A stretch of DNA of 27,078 nucleotides from JANWZL01 sp037445185. GTDB taxonomy: Bacteria > Pseudomonadota > Gammaproteobacteria > Burkholderiales > Thiobacillaceae. The first letter of the stretch is position 1, and the number at the start of each line of letters is the position of its first letter. The stretch spans positions 1 through 27,078 of the forward strand of contig JBBIKZ010000020.1 of NCBI GenBank assembly GCA_037445185.1, given 5' to 3'. Under the pieces are notes generated by a model. That model was not told the DNA's origin. It saw nothing but the letters and a program-made list of their open reading frames with translations, and ran no database searches. The position numbers and the translations under genes were made by a program. Below, piece by piece: positions 17,637 to 24,461 of the stretch.

Positions 17637-18328
17637 GGCGCGATGACGAACTGCAGGGCCGTCGACTGCACGAGTCGGTCGGCCTTGCCGTCGTTCAGAG
17701 GGGTTGCCAGGCTGGCCTGGATGAGTTGGAAGCCCGCTTGCTGCAGGCGCACGTTGACCCGGCCGTCGGCGCCGCTCACGCCGCGCGGGTGGCCGAAATA
17801 GGCCACCGTCGCGCCGGCCACCGGCTTGCCGTCGAGCACCACCATGAGGCGCAGCTTGTCGCCGGCCTTGAGCCGCAGTGGGTCGGAGAGCGGCACGATC
17901 TCCAGTTCTTTGGTAAGGGGGCGCGCCAGGGCGCTTCCCCAGGCGTCGAGGCGCTTGACCGATTCCACCGACAGCCAGCTGTCCAGCACCGCGCCGGCCT
18001 CGGTCCTGGGCAGGTTCTTCGTGCCGTAGGGGGTCTTGCTCCAATAGCCGGAGGAGGTGAGGAAGAAACTCGCCGCGCAGGCCCCCCTGAGGGTCACGGG
18101 GTAGGTCTGGCCGACCTCGGCACGCAGCCGCTCGCCGGCGCCGTCGAAACACAGTGCCTGGCGGACCGTCTCCGGCCTGTACTCGATCAGTTTCGTGCCT
18201 TCGTGGCCGGAACGCTCATGGCCGTAGAGCAGGGTATGGATCGGACCCTGGCGCTCCACCCACAGATCGTGGGCCTGGGCCGGGGCGACCAGGGTGACGG
18301 TCAGGAGCAGGGCGGACAGACGCAGCAT
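17633..18328 (-). CDS. nikK: Nickel transport accessory protein NikK (DUF4198 family)
   Basis: A 231-residue periplasmic protein. A signal peptide (MLRLSALLLTVTLVAPAQA) is followed directly by HDLWVERQGPIHTLLYGHERSGHEG, giving a mature N-terminal His and further histidines. Features of the DUF4198/NikK family are LRLKAGDKLRLMVVLDGKPVAGATVAYFGHPRGVSGADGRVNVRLQQAGFQLIQAS. The family binds or presents nickel outside the inner membrane for the NikMQO complex. The gene heads the operon: its promoter and the NikR operator are 31 to 77 bases upstream of the ATG at 18328, but the short leader has no obvious ribosome site. Confidence 0.88.
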   Translation of the reverse strand: MLRLSALLLTVTLVAPAQAHDLWVERQGPIHTLLYGHERSGHEGTKLIEYRPETVRQALCFDGAGERLRAEVGQTYPVTLRGACAASFFLTSSGYWSKTPYGTKNLPRTEAGAVLDSWLSVESVKRLDAWGSALARPLTKELEIVPLSDPLRLKAGDKLRLMVVLDGKPVAGATVAYFGHPRGVSGADGRVNVRLQQAGFQLIQASLATPLNDGKADRLVQSTALQFVIAP

Positions 18329-18358
18329 GGGGGCAAGGGCGCGCTGGCGGATGGGCCG

Positions 18359-18386
18359 ATTATAGGCAGTGCGTATGAAGAATCAA
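18359..18386 (-). promoter_or_regulatory. Promoter of the nikKL-barrel-nikMQO operon
   Basis: On the minus strand a perfect TATAAT (-10, 18359-18364) follows TTGATT (-35, 18381-18386) after 16 bases. The start of transcription should be near 18352, giving a leader of about 24 bases. The -35 box and the whole spacer lie within the NikR palindrome. Confidence 0.8.
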
Positions 18387-18405
18387 GTTTTCTTCATACG
18401 CACTG
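18367..18405. promoter_or_regulatory. NikR operator, 39-bp palindrome
   Basis: Two 16-base arms, CAGTGCGTATGAAGAA (18367-18382) and its exact complement TTCTTCATACGCACTG (18390-18405), flank seven bases. They contain GTATGA and TCATAC, the half-sites of the E. coli NikR operator, here 15 bases apart instead of 16. The site covers the -35 box and spacer of the nikK promoter, so NikR-nickel bound here would block transcription. Confidence 0.85.
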
Positions 18406-18450
18406 TCTGGACCTTTGCGTCGGGGTCCCTACGGGCAGCCTTCGCCCCTC

Positions 18451-18473
18451 GGCGGGCCTTTTTCTCGCCCGCC
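18451..18473. terminator. GC hairpin between nikR and nikK
   Basis: GGCGGGC, nine-base loop CTTTTTCTC, GCCCGCC. It lies 18 bases after the nikR stop. There is no T-run after the stem on the minus strand, so it may attenuate rather than terminate nikR transcription. Confidence 0.4.
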
Positions 18474-18490
18474 CCGGCGACGTGGGGGGG

Positions 18491-18934
18491 TCAACTCCTG
18501 GGCCGACTGTGGCTGTGCGGCTGGACGGCTTCCACCTCGGTGGGGATGAGGTTGAGGCTGCCGTGACGCACGCCGCGTTCGGCGCACAGGGCATCGGCGA
18601 AGCGGCGCACCTCCGGTGTCGGGCCGCGCAGGATCACCGTCTCGAGGCAGTGGTCGTGGTCCAGGTGGACGTGCATGGTGGACACCACCAGGTCATGCGC
18701 CTCGTGTTGATGCGTGGTCAGCCGTTCGGCGAGCTGGCGTTCGTGGTGGTTGTACACATAGGACAGGCTGGCCACGCAGTGGGGGGCCTCCTCTCTCGAT
18801 AGGCGGCTGCGTTCCAGTTCCTGGCGCAGCATGTCGCGGATCGCCTCGGAGCGGTTGGTGTAACCGCGGCTGCGGATGAGCTGGTCAAAGGCCCGGGCCA
18901 GGTCTTCATCCAGGGAGATGGTGTAGCGTTCCAT
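18491..18934 (-). CDS. nikR: NikR, nickel-responsive repressor
   Basis: A 147-residue regulator with an N-terminal ribbon-helix-helix DNA-binding domain (MERYTISLDEDLARAFDQLIRSRGYTNRSEAIRDMLR) and a C-terminal ACT-type metal domain. The square-planar nickel ligands can be assigned by comparison with E. coli NikR (His76, His87, His89, Cys95): His77 in THQHEAHDL, His88 and His90 in STMHVHLDH, and Cys96 in HDHCLETV. The tail (VQPHSHSRPRS) adds further histidines. A GGAGAT ribosome site precedes the ATG at 18934. The matching operator is 86 bases beyond its stop, in front of nikK, so NikR controls the adjacent uptake operon. Confidence 0.96.
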   Translation of the reverse strand: MERYTISLDEDLARAFDQLIRSRGYTNRSEAIRDMLRQELERSRLSREEAPHCVASLSYVYNHHERQLAERLTTHQHEAHDLVVSTMHVHLDHDHCLETVILRGPTPEVRRFADALCAERGVRHGSLNLIPTEVEAVQPHSHSRPRS

Positions 18935-19014
18935 GGGGATCTCCAGTCTGGGCGGCGGGTGCGCGGTCGGGCGATCGTGCTGTGATGGTCCTCACGAGGT
19001 GGTGCACCCGCTGG

Positions 19015-20475
19015 TCATACGGTCAGCGAAGCCTGACGAAATAACCGTTTGCAGGTTTGCCATGAGGCCGAACCGGCAGCGTAGGCCGACATCGGGCTGG
19101 CTGCGATCAGCTGCGCAACTGGCGGATGAGCTTGGCCATCTCGGCCGCGGGCAGCGGTGAACCGAAGTAAGCCCTGCACGGCGATGGCGATGAAGTCGGC
19201 GGAGGAAAAGGTGCCGAAATCGGCCGATTTCCAGCGCAGCAGTGCCTCCACGCCGACGATGCGGCGGCTTTCCACCTCCACCTGGGGCTGGTAGTACAGG
19301 GCCATCTCCTCTCGCTCGAGGGCCTTGCGCAGGCTGGTCTCGAAGGTGAAGTGCTGCAACGCCTCGAGGTGCAGGTCGGGTGAGAAGAAGTGACGGCTGT
19401 TCTCGCCGTTTTCCTTGGCCTGATACATGGCCGTGTCTGCGCGGCGCAGCAGGATGCTGGCATCGTGACCATCCTGGGGATAGAGGGCGATGCCGATGCT
19501 GGCGCCGACATAGACCTGCTGGTCGAACAGTTGCAGCTGCCGGGTGAGTTCGTGTAAGGCGCGGTCGGCGAAGCGGCCGGCCGCTTCACGGTCGGTGTTG
19601 GCGAGCACGATGCCGAATTCGTCGCCCCCCAGCCGGCCCAGGCTGACGTCTTCGCCCGCCAGTCTGGTCAGCCGCCGGCCCACGGCTCGCAACAGGCTGT
19701 CGCCCGCTTCGTGGCCCAGGGTGTCGTTGATGATCTTGAAGTTGTCCAGATCGATGAACATCACTGCGACCTGTTGCTGCAGCCTGCCGCAGCCGGCGAT
19801 GATGCCCTTCAGACGGCGCCGGAACAGGTTGCGGTTGGGCAGCCCCGTCAGGGCATCGTAGTGGGCCAGGCGCCGCAGGCCCTTTTCCGCCCGGTACAGG
19901 CGCCGGCGCCTCCCGGCGGACAGCATCCAGGCGAGGGCGAAGGAGGCAGCCATGATCAGCGAGGCGGCCAGGGCAAACCATGCCAGGCGCTCGCACACCG
20001 AGGCCATGCCGGCCCTGACCAACAGGTGCCCGCCGCCCTGGGCCAGGGGCAGCTGCAGCGTGACGGTGGACAGGCTCTCGGTCAGGCGTGAGCCGGGCGC
20101 CATCAGCGCGGGCGGGGCCTCGCCCGGACGCGTGTGGACCGCCAGCACCGAGGCATCGGGCAGATAGACGGCAGCGGCAAGCACGGCGGGGCGGTGTTCG
20201 AGCTGGCGCAGCAGGCTCGCGGCGGCGGCTGCGTCCCCCGTGCCCACCGCCTGGATGAGCTGGCGCGCCGTCAGGCTCGCCTCCGTCCGCAGCTCATCGA
20301 GCAGGTCGCCGCGGGCGGACCAGTAGTGCATGGCCAGCAGGGCGAGGCCGTGCGAGAGGATGGCCAGCGACAGCTTGGTGCGGATGAGCACGCTGCGCAG
20401 GCTGGAACGGCGGGAATGTCCGGTCCCGCCGACTTCCTGCATGAGGGTGGAGGGTAGGAGGGTCTGGTCGCTCAT
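19015..20475 (-). CDS. Membrane-bound GGDEF protein with a collapsed, frameshifted EAL domain
   Basis: Read from ATG at 20475 (GCAGGG upstream), 486 residues. Two membrane helices (about 33-52 and 164-187) enclose a periplasmic region of about 110 residues, a sensor of unknown type. The GGDEF domain (about 200-360) has GGDEF at 283-287, so diguanylate cyclase activity is expected; no RxxD I-site is present. An EAL domain starts normally (MALYYQPQVE, EALLRW at 410-414, SADFIAIA) and then jumps at residue 432/433 to VQG, which belongs near the end of an EAL domain. About 180 codons are missing. Shortly after, the frame changes: in the next frame the DNA reads YFGSPLPAAEMAKLIRQLRS and stops at 19107, the expected EAL C-terminus. 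The annotated frame instead runs to 19015 with unrelated sequence. It overlaps the DUF3025 gene by four bases. Confidence 0.85.
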   Translation of the reverse strand: MSDQTLLPSTLMQEVGGTGHSRRSSLRSVLIRTKLSLAILSHGLALLAMHYWSARGDLLDELRTEASLTARQLIQAVGTGDAAAAASLLRQLEHRPAVLAAAVYLPDASVLAVHTRPGEAPPALMAPGSRLTESLSTVTLQLPLAQGGGHLLVRAGMASVCERLAWFALAASLIMAASFALAWMLSAGRRRRLYRAEKGLRRLAHYDALTGLPNRNLFRRRLKGIIAGCGRLQQQVAVMFIDLDNFKIINDTLGHEAGDSLLRAVGRRLTRLAGEDVSLGRLGGDEFGIVLANTDREAAGRFADRALHELTRQLQLFDQQVYVGASIGIALYPQDGHDASILLRRADTAMYQAKENGENSRHFFSPDLHLEALQHFTFETSLRKALEREEMALYYQPQVEVESRRIVGVEALLRWKSADFGTFSSADFIAIAVQGLLRFTAARGRDGQAHPPVAQLIAASPMSAYAAGSASWQTCKRLFRQASLTV

Positions 20476-21326
20476 GGGCCCTGCGTTGTTGTCGATTGTG
20501 GGCTCGATTCTAGCCTGTATGGCTGACTGGCACGCGAACGGAACACGGCGCTGTTGGCGTAGAAATCCGGCTGCCGATTGTCGGGCCACAGGCCGGGGAT
20601 GCCCAGCACGGGCAGGGGAAAGAGGTCGGCCGGCCGGCTGACGGCCCCGTCGAGACAGACGGCGGCCACGGCGGCGTCCAGTTCGGAGGGCGGCGCCTGG
20701 TCCGCCGGGGGGAGGGAAGCCAGGCGCAGGCAGATGCATTTGGCGGTCATGGCAGGATAGGGGGCCATGGATTTTTCCAGCAGGGCGTGGCCGAACAGGT
20801 AGACGCGGGCCTCACGCCACGCGTCGCGCCGGTCCAGGAAGGCCTCCCGCCAGCGCTGCGCGCGTAGGGGCGTGGCCAGTTCGTCATCGCGCGCCACCAG
20901 GATCAGCCCGCTCTCGTCGAACAGGGTGGCCGCGTCGGACAGGGGCGGGCGATTGCCCCGCCCGATGCCTTGCAGACATCGGCACTGGATGGCGTTGAGG
21001 GCGGCCTTGGTGCGCGGGAAGGCGAGCCACACCAGGGCGTTGAAGAGGTCGTGCCGGTTGCCCGCACGGGTGGGGACCTCGCCGCTGGCCAGGATGCCGG
21101 ACTCGTAGGCGCGCTGACCCTGTCGCTGGGTCTGGGTCACGAAGCGCAGGGGCACGCCGCGCGCATTCACGATCGCCGCATGTCGGGCGAGCCGGTTCAG
21201 TGCCTCCAGGCTCGGCCATCCATCAGGGCGACCAAGCCGACGGGCAATGCCGGCAACGCTCGCGAACAGGGGCCGGTGGGCGAGATCGTCCCAAAGGCCG
21301 GCGAGCGCTGCGTGCTCGGTCGTCAC
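20472..21326 (-). CDS. DUF3025-family protein
   Basis: A 284-residue protein of a conserved proteobacterial family without known activity. Family features are GRPDGWPSLEALNRLA, LRFVTQTQ, YESGILASGEVPTRAGNRHDLFNALVWLAFPRTKAALNA, where the N-x-H-D-L-F-N-A-L-V-W-L-x-F-P-x-T-K block is the most conserved part. The C-terminal part contains DESGLILVARDDELA and YLFGHALLEKSMAPYPAMTAKCICL. It appears cytoplasmic. The start is GTG at 21326, with GAGG/GAGGG upstream, three bases after the thioredoxin-like gene; its stop overlaps the next start (ATGA), so the three genes form an operon. Confidence 0.88.
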   Translation of the reverse strand: MTTEHAALAGLWDDLAHRPLFASVAGIARRLGRPDGWPSLEALNRLARHAAIVNARGVPLRFVTQTQRQGQRAYESGILASGEVPTRAGNRHDLFNALVWLAFPRTKAALNAIQCRCLQGIGRGNRPPLSDAATLFDESGLILVARDDELATPLRAQRWREAFLDRRDAWREARVYLFGHALLEKSMAPYPAMTAKCICLRLASLPPADQAPPSELDAAVAAVCLDGAVSRPADLFPLPVLGIPGLWPDNRQPDFYANSAVFRSRASQPYRLESSPQSTTTQGP

Positions 21327-21329
21327 CCC

Positions 21330-22187
21330 TCACGCCTCTCTACCCGCCAGCCGGGCCCGATACAGCCGGGTCAGCGCGTGGTCGCTCCCCAGCATGTCGA
21401 ACAGGGCGAGCAGGCCGCGTCGCCCGATGTCGTCGCGATAGGCCGGGGCCTGCCGGGCCAGGGTCAGCAGCGCCTGCATGGTCTCCTCCATGCGATCCTC
21501 GAGCAGGGCACGGGCCGCCAGGGTCAGGCGAGCCTCGCTGTCGCCGTCGTCCGCGGCGAGGCGTGCCTCGGCGTCCTCCGGCCCCAGGCGGGCGGCGACG
21601 ACGAGTTCGAGATGCGCATACAGAGGCGCCACGCGCGCATCCCGGCGCGCATCCGCCGGCAGGTTTGCGAGCAGGCGCAGGGCCTGCTCGGGCTGGCCGT
21701 CGAGGGTGAGCAGTTTGGCGAGATCGACGGCGATGGACAGGTTGTCCGGCTGCTCCACCGCCGCCTGCGCGAGCAGCTCGATCGCCTCGCGGGTGCGGCC
21801 GGCCTGATGCGCGCGCAGAGCCTCGGCCCGCAGCCGATCCTGCGGCCGGGCGATGAAGCGGCCGAGCGCCTCGTGGAAGGTGCTGTCGGGTTCCGCCCCA
21901 TGGATGGTGTGCGCCACCTCGCCATGCAGGTAGAACTTGACCGTCGGCACGCTGGTGACGCCCTGGGCGCGTGCGATGCGGCCCAGCTCGTCGGTATTGG
22001 CCAGCACCAGCAGGAAGCGGCCGCCATAGTCCGCGGCCAGTTGCCTGAGCCTGGGCATGAGGCGCAGGCATGGCCCGGCCGTGGGCGTCCAGTAGTAGAC
22101 CAGCACCAGACCGCGGGCGGAATTGCCCAGGACGAGGGCGTCGAAGTTGTCGCGGCTGGCTTCCAGGATGAGGGCGGAGGCGGTCAT
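21330..22187 (-). CDS. Thioredoxin-fold/TPR protein (CnoX/YbbN-like) with a one-cysteine active site
   Basis: A 285-residue protein. Residues about 1-110 are a thioredoxin fold (LVLVYYWTPTAGPCLRLMPRLRQLAADY, VTSVPTVKFYLHGE with the cis-proline region). The usual CGPC is AGPC, so the N-terminal nucleophilic cysteine is lost and disulfide reduction is unlikely. The C-terminal 170 residues are TPR-like helices (AHQAGRTREAIELLAQAAVEQPDN, LAKLLTLDGQPEQALRLLANLP). This arrangement matches CnoX/YbbN, a holdase that hands clients to GroEL/DnaK; E. coli CnoX also has a non-canonical motif. The start is taken as ATG at 22187, where family members begin; an ATG 18 codons upstream is possible. It heads the operon with the DUF3025 and GGDEF genes. 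Confidence 0.85.
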   Translation of the reverse strand: MTASALILEASRDNFDALVLGNSARGLVLVYYWTPTAGPCLRLMPRLRQLAADYGGRFLLVLANTDELGRIARAQGVTSVPTVKFYLHGEVAHTIHGAEPDSTFHEALGRFIARPQDRLRAEALRAHQAGRTREAIELLAQAAVEQPDNLSIAVDLAKLLTLDGQPEQALRLLANLPADARRDARVAPLYAHLELVVAARLGPEDAEARLAADDGDSEARLTLAARALLEDRMEETMQALLTLARQAPAYRDDIGRRGLLALFDMLGSDHALTRLYRARLAGREA

Positions 22188-22375
22188 GGCGGACTGGGTG
22201 CGTGCAGGGTTGAGAGCCGGGTTGGCGCATGATAGTTGCATAGGCGGCCAATGTTAGATCCTCGCACACACCTCGGCCCGCACGCCGGCAGGAGCGCGCG
22301 CTTCGCGCGGTGACGCGTCGTGCGGCATTGCTGCTATCCTCCCACCCCGTCAATCATCCGCACGAGGCCACCCCC

Positions 22376-23038
22376 ATGCATGAGCTGCGCCATATGCTCG
22401 ACGTCAAGAAGCAACAGATCGAAGTCACGCTCGACGGCCTGTTCGACGATGTCAGATCCGCCATCGACGGGGCGGTAGCCTGTCTGGTGCAGCGGGACCC
22501 GGATTACTGCCGCAGCCTGATCGAGAACGACGTTCGCCTGAACGAAAAGCGCCGTCTGATCGAGCAGGACTGCCTGGTCGCCATCGCCTCCCAGCAGCCC
22601 GTGGCGCACGATCTGCGCGACATCGTCGCCGACATGCGGATCGCGGTCGAACTGGAACGCATGGGCGACTACGCCAGCGACATCGCCAGCAGCGTGCTGG
22701 AACTGGACGGCGGTCAGCTCGAGGCCCTGGGTCTGGCCGATGTGCTGGCGATGTCGGCGCTCTGCCAGCGCATGCTGTCGGACGCGCAACACGCCCGCAA
22801 GCGCGGCGATGCCGGCCTCGCCCGCCAGTTGGCGGCGACCGACAACGAACTGGACGAGCGCCTCCGGCACGTCGTCAGCTCGACCCTGGCAGCCATGCGC
22901 ACGGACCCGGTCCTGGTCGACAACGGCTCACGCATGCTCTGGATCGCGCACAACCTCGAGCGCTGCGGCGATCGCGCCACCAACATCGCCGAGCAGGTGG
23001 TGTACCGCGTGGAAGGGACGGTGGAGGAGCTGGATTAG
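22376..23038 (+). CDS. phoU: PhoU-family phosphate regulatory protein
   Basis: A 220-residue cytoplasmic protein formed by two related three-helix bundles. The metal-binding repeats typical of PhoU are seen twice: LERMGDYASDIASSV (about 82-96) and LERCGDRATNIAEQV (about 196-210). PhoU proteins damp the PhoR/PhoB response and modulate phosphate uptake by Pst or Pit transporters. No pst or pho gene is in the window, so this is a standalone copy; it could also work with a Na/phosphate or Pit partner elsewhere. The start is ATG at 22376 with GAGG ten bases upstream. A TGCTATCCT element (extended -10) at about 22329-22337 may be its promoter. A long hairpin follows at 23054-23088. Confidence 0.9.
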   Translation: MHELRHMLDVKKQQIEVTLDGLFDDVRSAIDGAVACLVQRDPDYCRSLIENDVRLNEKRRLIEQDCLVAIASQQPVAHDLRDIVADMRIAVELERMGDYASDIASSVLELDGGQLEALGLADVLAMSALCQRMLSDAQHARKRGDAGLARQLAATDNELDERLRHVVSSTLAAMRTDPVLVDNGSRMLWIAHNLERCGDRATNIAEQVVYRVEGTVEELD

Positions 23039-23053
23039 GCCCCCTGTGGGGCT

Positions 23054-23088
23054 GCAGCCGTTCTTGGGGCGGCCCGGTGAACGGCTGC
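23054..23088 (+). terminator. Ten-pair hairpin downstream of phoU
   Basis: GCAGCCGTTC, a 15-base GC-rich loop, GAACGGCTGC, starting 16 bases after the phoU stop. The stem is perfect, but no T-run follows, so it is a probable 3' end or processing structure rather than a textbook intrinsic terminator. Confidence 0.55.
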
Positions 23089-23120
23089 TGCAATCGACCT
23101 AACCTCGGTTGGCGGACATG

Positions 23121-23177
23121 TGGGAGCGGACCCAGTCCGCGTATGCCGGCGTATATCGCGGACGAGGTCCACTCCCC
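23121..23177. repeat. REPIN-like inverted pair of REP sequences
   Basis: GGGAGCGGACCCAGTCCGCG (23122-23141, with its own GCGGAC-CCA-GTCCGC hairpin) and, after 15 bases, the inverted relative at 23157-23176, which read on the minus strand is GGGAGTGGACCTCGTCCGCG. They match at 17 of 20 positions. The GTGGGAGCGG...CCGCG form resembles REP elements of pseudomonads, which are moved by RAYT (TnpA-REP) transposases. It lies between phoU and the small membrane protein gene. Confidence 0.65.
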
Positions 23178-23258
23178 CCCTTGACACGGGTTCACCCGGA
23201 GGGTGAGCGCCTCGTTCCCCGCAAAGCGGCCCGGCCGAATCCGGTGGCCAGGACACGG

Positions 23259-23276
23259 TCAACTGCGGTTTTTAGG
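23259..23276 (+). repeat. Copy 1 of an 18-bp dispersed motif
   Basis: TCAACTGCGGTTTTTAGG. It lies directly after the 3' end of the small membrane protein gene. A second copy, inverted and with one change, is at 27001-27018. Confidence 0.5.
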
Positions 23277-23277
23277 T

Positions 23278-23472
23278 TCAATCGGGGAAGGACGACGGCG
23301 TGTCCTTGTCCGTCATCAGGAAATACATCCCCGCCCCAGCCAGGGCCATCCAGAGGACCATGGCCCACACGCCTATCGCTTCCCACAGGCGGCCGAGGAA
23401 GAACATGCTGACCAAGGCCAGCCCGAGGAGCAGGTTGCCGATCCAGAAGTTCACGCCGTGTTTTGGTCGCAT
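23278..23472 (-). CDS. Tiny two-helix membrane protein
   Basis: A 64-residue protein starting MRPKHGVNFWIGNLLLGLALVSMFF. Two transmembrane helices (about 9-28 and 34-52) are separated by a short loop (LGRLWEAIG), and the tail MTDKDTPSSFPD is acidic. The topology should be hairpin-like. A GGACCCC ribosome-like site precedes the ATG at 23472. I do not recognise the family; proteins like this often accompany envelope complexes. It is 71 bases after the repeat protein gene on the same strand, so it may be cotranscribed. Confidence 0.65.
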   Translation of the reverse strand: MRPKHGVNFWIGNLLLGLALVSMFFLGRLWEAIGVWAMVLWMALAGAGMYFLMTDKDTPSSFPD

Positions 23473-23543
23473 GTCGGGGTCCGCTGGTTTGATCGAACAG
23501 GGGGGGACATCCGCTTGCAGCCGATCGCTGCTTCATGCGCCGG

Positions 23544-24290
23544 TCATGGCCGAGGGGCGGGCGTTGGCAGCATGGACGGATGGGGCGGCAGGCCGGGCAG
23601 GGGGGTGGCGGGCAGAGGGGGGGGCGCAATGGCGCCGCCGTAAGGCGTTTGCATCCAGCCGCCCAGGGTGGGCCCGTAACTGCCGGGGTTCGCCAGGGTG
23701 TTCATCCAGCCCGCGTACCAGTTCGGGTTCACGCCGCTGCTCAACATGCTCCACAGGCGCGGATCCAGGCCCACCGTGCCCCAGCGCAGATACACGTTCG
23801 GGTTGAGCATGTTGAGGATGAGGCTCATGACCTTGGGATCCAGCGGCGCCATCATCCACCGATAGAGCTTGTTGGGGTCGGTGAAGACATAGGTCAGGGC
23901 GGTGTAGAACTGCGGGTCCATCAGGGCCTGGGTCCAGTCCGTGAGCGTTTTCGGGTCCATGGTCCGCGCGTAGTTGGCGTAGGCGCGCGGGTCCATCAGG
24001 GTGGCGACGGACTGCATGTAACGATAGGGATCCATCATGGCGCCGAGCGCCGTCACGGCGAACTGGGGCTCGGTCACGGCGCTCAGGGCGGCGACGAACT
24101 TCCTGGGGTCCACCAGCATGTCCGCGTTCTGGGTGAAGTCGGACAGGTATTGCACCCATTCGTCGTGCGTCTTGGGCATGCCGACCGCGCGCTCCTGTTG
24201 CTTGGCGTCGGCGAAGGCCAGCCCGGTGCAGAGGACACCGACGAACATGGCGGGCAGGGCAAGCGAGATGGGCAACTTCGCGGTCTTCAT
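23544..24290 (-). CDS. Exported protein built of twelve 12-13-residue [D/N]P repeats
   Basis: A 248-residue protein. The start is ATG at 24290 (MKTAKLPISL) behind AGGAGA; the frame is open upstream but without signal. A signal peptide ends near LAFA/DAK (about residue 28). From residue 61 to about 213 it is made of short repeats with D, N or E plus proline at 61, 74, 87, 100, 112, 125, 138, 151, 163, 176, 188 and 201, so spacing is always 12 or 13. A unit looks like [M/L/V]-[D/N]-P-x-x-[Y/F/L/W] followed by seven mostly hydrophobic or aromatic residues. A proline-rich tail (IAPPPLPATPLPGLPPHPSM) ends it. There is no cysteine in the mature protein. I do not recognise a named family and assign no function. 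It follows the OmpA-domain gene on the same strand after 171 bases. Confidence 0.8.
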   Translation of the reverse strand: MKTAKLPISLALPAMFVGVLCTGLAFADAKQQERAVGMPKTHDEWVQYLSDFTQNADMLVDPRKFVAALSAVTEPQFAVTALGAMMDPYRYMQSVATLMDPRAYANYARTMDPKTLTDWTQALMDPQFYTALTYVFTDPNKLYRWMMAPLDPKVMSLILNMLNPNVYLRWGTVGLDPRLWSMLSSGVNPNWYAGWMNTLANPGSYGPTLGGWMQTPYGGAIAPPPLPATPLPGLPPHPSMLPTPAPRP

Positions 24291-24416
24291 GGGGTCTCCT
24301 CTCCTCGGCGTCGGGCCGGAGGCCATCCGCAAGCGCATGGCCCGGCCACCGACGTGGTTGAACTGGACGCCCACGCATTCAGCGGGCGTATCCTGGAGCT
24401 TGCTAGCGTCGCACAG

Positions 24417-24433
24417 TTTCCGCATTCCGGAAA
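24417..24433. promoter_or_regulatory. Small inverted repeat between the OmpA-domain and repeat-protein genes
   Basis: TTTCCG, five bases, CGGAAA, 127 bases upstream of the repeat-protein start and 29 bases after the OmpA-domain stop. It could be an operator or a weak 3'-end hairpin. Confidence 0.25.
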
Positions 24434-24461
24434 TGGGGCGCCGCGACCCGATGTCCACCGA

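Noticed and set aside
23181..23210. TTGACA and overlapping short hairpins in the phoU downstream spacer
   Set aside because: No -10 box at the right distance and no plus-strand gene follows; the hairpins are mutually exclusive and short.
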